Shown here one piece after another: positions 31,695 to 35,488 of a stretch of DNA of 35,488 bases (within the stretch, counting starts at the first letter, position 1; each line of letters begins with the position of its first letter). This DNA is from Chitinophagales bacterium (lineage in GTDB: Bacteria; Bacteroidota; Bacteroidia; Chitinophagales; CAIOSU01). Position numbers and translations under genes: made by a program. A model generated the notes under the pieces. The model was not told where the DNA came from and searched no databases. It saw only the letters and a list, made by a program, of their open reading frames with translations. The DNA lies in the NCBI GenBank assembly GCA_040877935.1, contig JBBDNB010000013.1:1-35488 (forward strand), given 5' to 3'.

Positions 31695-32684
31695 ATGTAT
31701 CAGCAGGCTTATCAAAATGAAAAAATAGAAGGCTTACACTTTTTAGTTACAGGTGGTGCCGGATTTATCGGTTCTCATATCGCAGAATATTTACTGCAAC
31801 ACGGAGCAAAAGTCAGGGTGATTGACAATATGGTTTCCGGGCTGCAATCCAATATTGACCTGTTCAGCGATAATCCCAATTATGAATTTATTGAAGGGGA
31901 TATCCGCGATTTAGAATTCTGTAAAAAGGTCTGCAGGGGAATCGACTATATCTCCCACCAGGCAGCTTTGGGCTCAGTGCCCCGCTCTTTGGCCGAGCCT
32001 GAAAATACCAACGCCTCAAATGTTGACGGGTATCTAAACATGCTGATCGCTGCCAAGGAAAACAAAGTAAAGCGCATTGTCTATGCATCTTCTTCTTCCG
32101 TTTACGGAGACAGCCAGGGATTGCCAAAAGTGGAAAATGAAATCGGCAATCAGCTTTCACCCTATGCCGTATCAAAATATACCAATGAACTTTATGCCCA
32201 TGTTTTTCGCCTGAATTTTGATATGAAAATAATCGGTTTGCGCTATTTCAATGTATTTGGTCCGCGCCAGAATCCCGATGGCCCCTATGCTGCCGTAATC
32301 CCTTTGTTTGTTGATGGACTGCTCAATGAAAAGCCGGTGTATATTGACGGTGATGGAGAACAAACCCGGGACTTTACTTTTGTGGCCAATGCAGTGCAGG
32401 CCAATATCAAAGCACTTTTTGCACCCTGGGAAAAAGTAAATGACTATGTATTTAATGTAGCGGTAGGAGAAAACTTTTCTGTTAACACCATGTTTGACGC
32501 CATAAAAAAAGAATTGGATTCAGTAACAAATGCCACTTATCGCGAACCCCGAAAAGGCGATGTACGCAATTCGCTTGCCGATATCAGCAGGGTAAAAAAT
32601 CAATTGGGCTACAATCCCGAATTTGATTTTCACGAGGGCCTGAAGCAAACCGTAAATTATTTCAAAACAGTATATTCCAATTAA
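31695..32684 (+). CDS. UDP-N-acetylglucosamine 4-epimerase (WbpP/TviC-like)
   Basis: The 329-residue protein has HFLVTGGAGFIGSHIAEYLL, HQAALGSVPRSLAEP, YASSSSVYGDS, SPYAVSKYTNELYA with Tyr157 and Lys161, and RYFNVFGPRQNPDGPYAAVI. The HQAALGSVPRS and FGPRQNPDGPYAAV blocks match WbpP/TviC, which epimerise UDP-GlcNAc and UDP-GalNAc, or their uronic acids, at C4. It pairs naturally with the WbpO/TviB-like gene. It is inserted between rfbB and rfbC, so the rhamnose set is interrupted. The start is 5 bases after the rfbB stop. Confidence 0.9.
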   Translation: MYQQAYQNEKIEGLHFLVTGGAGFIGSHIAEYLLQHGAKVRVIDNMVSGLQSNIDLFSDNPNYEFIEGDIRDLEFCKKVCRGIDYISHQAALGSVPRSLAEPENTNASNVDGYLNMLIAAKENKVKRIVYASSSSVYGDSQGLPKVENEIGNQLSPYAVSKYTNELYAHVFRLNFDMKIIGLRYFNVFGPRQNPDGPYAAVIPLFVDGLLNEKPVYIDGDGEQTRDFTFVANAVQANIKALFAPWEKVNDYVFNVAVGENFSVNTMFDAIKKELDSVTNATYREPRKGDVRNSLADISRVKNQLGYNPEFDFHEGLKQTVNYFKTVYSN

Positions 32685-32686
32685 CT

Positions 32687-33241
32687 ATGGAATTGATAAA
32701 AACCTCCATTCCCGATTTATTAATCATCAAACCCAAAGTTTTTGAAGACGAACGCGGTTTTTTCTTTGAAGGCTATAACAAGAAAAGATTTGAAAGTGCC
32801 GGATTGGACTACAACTTTGTCCAGGACAATTATTCCAAATCCCAACAAGGCGTTTTGCGTGGCTTACATTACCAGCTTGCACCTTATGCCCAGGCCAAAT
32901 TGGTTCGTGTATTAAAAGGCAGTGTGCTGGACGTAGCTGTAGATATCCGAAAGGGTTCCCCTACTTTCGGCCAATGGGAAGCACTGGAACTCAGTGCAGA
33001 AAATAAGCTGAATTTATTGATCCCTCGTGGTTTTGCGCATGGTTTTGTAGTGCTCAGCAAGGAAGCCGAATTTTTCTACAAATGCGACAATTACTATTCA
33101 AAAGAACACGAGGCCGGTATTCGCTATGACGATCCAGAATTGAATATCGATTGGGGAAGTCAAACAAAAAGCTTTATTTTATCAGCAAAGGATAAAATTC
33201 TGCCATCTTTCAAAGATGCTGAAATGAATTTTGAATACTAA
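32687..33241 (+). CDS. rfbC: dTDP-4-dehydrorhamnose 3,5-epimerase
   Basis: This 184-residue cupin has DERGFFFEGYNKKRF, QGVLRGLHYQ with catalytic His61, VLDVAVDIRKGSPTFGQW, IPRGFAHGFVVLS and the catalytic Tyr131 in FFYKCDNYYSK. Length is normal. It acts on the RfbB product and feeds RfbD. The start is 2 bases after the epimerase stop and 5 bases separate its own stop from rfbD. Confidence 0.97.
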   Translation: MELIKTSIPDLLIIKPKVFEDERGFFFEGYNKKRFESAGLDYNFVQDNYSKSQQGVLRGLHYQLAPYAQAKLVRVLKGSVLDVAVDIRKGSPTFGQWEALELSAENKLNLLIPRGFAHGFVVLSKEAEFFYKCDNYYSKEHEAGIRYDDPELNIDWGSQTKSFILSAKDKILPSFKDAEMNFEY

Positions 33242-33246
33242 AATCA

Positions 33247-34116
33247 ATGGCTGAAATAGTTTTAGTTACTGGTGCCAATGGACAATTGGGGCGCGAATTC
33301 CAGGTGTTATCAGCACAATTCCCCCATTTTGAATTCCACTTTTTTGACCACTCTATTCTCGATATCAGTGACAAGGAAGCTTTGGAAAATGCCTTTGTTT
33401 CCATCAAGCCCGATTATGTGTTGAATTGTGCAGCTTATACTGCCGTGGACAAAGCCGAATCGGAACAGGAACTGGCTTTTAAAATCAATTCAGATGCCGT
33501 AGAACTGCTGGCCGAAGTCACACAGAACTTTGACAGCAAACTCATCCATTTTTCCACGGATTATGTTTTTGACGGCAACAAGAACATACCCTACTCTGAA
33601 ACAGACCCCACAAATCCCATCAATGTGTATGGGCGCTGCAAACTGGCAGGTGAAAAAAAATTAAGTGAACACCCCAATGCCCTGATCATTCGCACTTCCT
33701 GGCTTTACTCCTCTTTTGGGAGCAATTTTGTAAAAACCATGCTGCGCCTTGCAGAAAACCGCAGCGAACTCAGGGTAGTATGCGATCAACTGGGCACGCC
33801 AACCTATGCTCACGATCTTGCAAAAATGGTATTGAATAACCTTACAAAACTGGGGGAATTGGGAAATAATATTTATCACTACAGCAATGAAGGCGTTTGC
33901 AGTTGGTACGATTTCGCCCATGCCATTTTTGATATCAGCGGCAAAGACATGAAACTCTACCCGGTGCGAACAGAGGATTATCCCACAGCAGCTGCCAGGC
34001 CGATATATACCGTATTGGACAAACGAAAAATCAAATCGCTGGTAGAAAACAAAATTCCATACTGGCGAAACAGCCTGAAGGAATGCATTGACTTAATAAA
34101 AGAAAATAATGAATAG
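33247..34116 (+). CDS. rfbD: dTDP-4-dehydrorhamnose reductase
   Basis: This 289-residue short-chain dehydrogenase has VTGANGQLGREFQVLS, NCAAYTAVDKAE, HFSTDYVFDG (Thr104, Asp105) and NVYGRCKLAGE with Tyr128 and Lys132, then IIRTSWLYSSFGSNFVKTML. These are the RmlD marks. It reduces dTDP-4-keto-rhamnose to dTDP-L-rhamnose. Its end overlaps the start of cysQ by 8 bases. Confidence 0.97.
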   Translation: MAEIVLVTGANGQLGREFQVLSAQFPHFEFHFFDHSILDISDKEALENAFVSIKPDYVLNCAAYTAVDKAESEQELAFKINSDAVELLAEVTQNFDSKLIHFSTDYVFDGNKNIPYSETDPTNPINVYGRCKLAGEKKLSEHPNALIIRTSWLYSSFGSNFVKTMLRLAENRSELRVVCDQLGTPTYAHDLAKMVLNNLTKLGELGNNIYHYSNEGVCSWYDFAHAIFDISGKDMKLYPVRTEDYPTAAARPIYTVLDKRKIKSLVENKIPYWRNSLKECIDLIKENNE

Positions 34117-34876
34117 AGCAGACACCGATCGACTATTGAACATTGCCAAAGCGGCAGGAGATGCGATTTTAGAAATTTACGCCCAGGATTTTGAAATATT
34201 TGAAAAAGCCGACCAATCGCCATTGACCGAAGCAGATAAAAAAGCCAATGAGATCATAATGGAGGAGCTGGAAAAATATTTTCCGGAAATTCCTGTGATT
34301 TCAGAAGAAAACAAAGCCATTGATTACAATAAGCGCAAAAACTGGACAAAATGCTGGATGGTGGATCCGCTGGACGGCACCAAGGAATTTATAAAGAAAA
34401 ACGGGGAGTTCACCGTAAATATCGCTTTGATAGAAAATGGCAAACCTGTATTTGGAGTAGTGTATGTTCCGGTACAGGAAAAATTCTACTACAATTTTGA
34501 TGGCAAAGCCTGGATGCGTGAAAATGGAAAAGACAAAGCGTTAAAAGCCGGGAAACACTATACCCAACTGGATGAAATCAAAGTAATCGCCAGCCGCTCG
34601 CACCTCTCAGATGCAGTAAAAGACTTTGTAGTCAATTTGGAAAAACAGGGCAAAAAAGTGGAATTTATAGCTGCCGGAAGTTCATTAAAACTGTGCCTTG
34701 TAGCCGAAGGCAAAGCCGATGTTTATCCCCGCCTGGGACCCACGATGGAATGGGACACTGCCGCTGCCGATGCTGTGGCAAGAGCTGCCGGAAGACAAGT
34801 CTTGCATCACCAAACAAAAGAAGCGCTGCAATACAACAAGGAAGATTTATTGAATCCCTGGTTTTTTGTGGAGTAG
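34109..34876 (+). CDS. cysQ: 3'(2'),5'-bisphosphate nucleotidase
   Basis: This is a 255-residue inositol-monophosphatase-fold enzyme. It has SPLTEADKKANEII, PVISEENK (metal-binding Glu), MVDPLDGTKEFIKKNGEFT with Asp86 to Thr91, and near the end GPTMEWDTAAADAVARAAG. The DPLDGTKEF form points to CysQ (PAP phosphatase) rather than inositol phosphatase. PAP arises from sulfate transfer, so its place at the end of a polysaccharide operon could hint at sulfated glycans, though cysQ often travels with rfb genes without that. It overlaps rfbD by 8 bases. Confidence 0.94.
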   Translation: MNRADTDRLLNIAKAAGDAILEIYAQDFEIFEKADQSPLTEADKKANEIIMEELEKYFPEIPVISEENKAIDYNKRKNWTKCWMVDPLDGTKEFIKKNGEFTVNIALIENGKPVFGVVYVPVQEKFYYNFDGKAWMRENGKDKALKAGKHYTQLDEIKVIASRSHLSDAVKDFVVNLEKQGKKVEFIAAGSSLKLCLVAEGKADVYPRLGPTMEWDTAAADAVARAAGRQVLHHQTKEALQYNKEDLLNPWFFVE

Positions 34877-35352
34877 AAGTTTTTGTATAGCTTTAATGTT
34901 GCACTTGCTGTTTGAATTCAACGCTTATCTTAGGATTAAGAAAGTTTATACATATATTATTATAAATAATAAATTCCAGACCAAACAACTTCTCCTTTGC
35001 TTTTTTAAGTGAATTCCCGTCACATAATCAAATAAACTTACCAATAATTTATCCACATTTCATTTTTTACTGATAACTATTTGTAATACAGTAAACTATT
35101 CGATAAATAGCAAACAAAAATAATGTCGCATTACGGTTTATCGACAATCTTTATCTGTTAACAATTGTGAAATCCAATTCTTTTGGTTTAGCTTCATTAC
35201 ATTGTTTTTTTTTTGATCTGATTGCCAAATACCGACCAGATCGATTCCTGTCCATGCCTTGTAGGGCAAGGCCAATAATGATATTGAATGATTCCGCCCT
35301 CTTTTACAAGGGCACTTATTTTATAAATATTCATCAACCAAAAACCGCACTT
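34877..35352. other. 476-base AT-rich gap before a secreted protein gene
   Basis: I find no gene on either strand. The stretch is strongly AT-rich up to about 35,210. One perfect DnaA-box consensus TTATCCACA lies at 35049-35057, with a weaker TTATCGACA at about 35138-35146. From about 35,220 the composition returns to normal. No clear terminator follows cysQ and no TAnnTTTG element is close to the next start. Confidence 0.5.
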
Positions 35353-35488
35353 ATGAAAATGTTGTCGCTATTATCACTACTTTCTTTCCTGATGTTTTTT
35401 GGAATCCCGGCACAGGCGCAAAGCAATTACAAGCCCGGGCTGACCGCTACGGGCATTTCACCGGACAAGGTACTGCTCAACTGGCAGG
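35353..35488 (+). CDS. Secreted protein, N-terminal fragment (runs off the window)
   Basis: The first 45 codons are present. A signal peptide of about 23 residues (hydrophobic core LLSLLSFLMFFGIPAQAQ) is cut after AQA or AQAQ. The mature start, PGLTATGISPDKVLLNWQ, looks like the first strands of a fibronectin-type-III domain (the S-x-x-x-V-x-L-x-W pattern), common in large secreted or cell-surface proteins of this phylum. The end is cut by the window edge, so length and function cannot be judged. Confidence 0.7.
   Translation, partial: MKMLSLLSLLSFLMFFGIPAQAQSNYKPGLTATGISPDKVLLNWQ

Noticed and set aside
35049-35057. A replication origin (perfect TTATCCACA box in AT-rich DNA)
   Set aside because: Only one perfect box and one weak one are present, and no dnaA, dnaN or other origin marker is nearby.

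Overview
The window reads as chromosomal DNA of a Gram-negative Bacteroidota (Cytophagales/Saprospirales-like; the exact genus cannot be told from sequence alone). Reasons: candidate promoters of the TAnnTTTG type, few Shine-Dalgarno sites, several TTG/GTG starts, lipoproteins and outer-membrane barrels, a Kdo transferase for lipid A, and a dihydroorotase of the DDQVHFREPG type that I recall from this phylum.

Region 1 (1 to about 8,500) is accessory DNA. Every intact gene is on the + strand and each sits alone or as a pair between repeat-rich spacers: a DUF433/PIN-like toxin-antitoxin pair, an antitoxin/PemK pair, a Fic AMPylase, a DUF4062-ATPase protein followed by a broken DprA-like fragment, a MORN-repeat lipoprotein, an unknown lipoprotein and an unknown membrane protein. 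At least five repeat families (called A to E here) recur between them. Several fold into hairpins, and family A shows a paired-base change that keeps its stem. The layout resembles an integron-like or repeat-bracketed cassette array, but no integrase, transposase or canonical attC is visible in the window. The three genes at 5184-8344 are clearly more AT-rich than the rest.

Region 2 (8,536 to about 24,630) is mostly housekeeping: a TPR lipoprotein, thrS, infC (TTG start, not followed by rpmI-rplT), gpsA with an overlapping glycerolipid acyltransferase, a SPOR-like secreted protein, a Lon-N domain protein, purK-purE, a STAS-like protein, pyrC, two outer-membrane barrels and waaA. It holds three decay scars: a relE-type toxin remnant beside an orphan antitoxin (12623-12989); a junction at about 20,230 where two convergent genes have both lost their 3' halves; and an acyltransferase frame that stays coding-like upstream of its first usable start.

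Region 3 (24,722 to 34,876) is a + strand nucleotide-sugar operon with very tight spacing: a DegT aminotransferase (WbpE/WlbC-like), UDP-glucose dehydrogenase, UDP-glucuronate decarboxylase (UDP-xylose), a WbpD/WlbB-like acetyltransferase, a WbpO/TviB-like dehydrogenase, a decayed PemK toxin-antitoxin module, rfbB, a WbpP/TviC-like C4-epimerase, rfbC, rfbD and cysQ. Together these could make UDP-GlcA, UDP-xylose, UDP-GalNAcA-type and dTDP-rhamnose precursors for a surface polysaccharide. No glycosyltransferase, flippase, polymerase or rfbA is in the window, so the locus probably continues elsewhere.

After a 476-base AT-rich gap, the window ends in the first 45 codons of a secreted protein that starts like a fibronectin-type-III domain.
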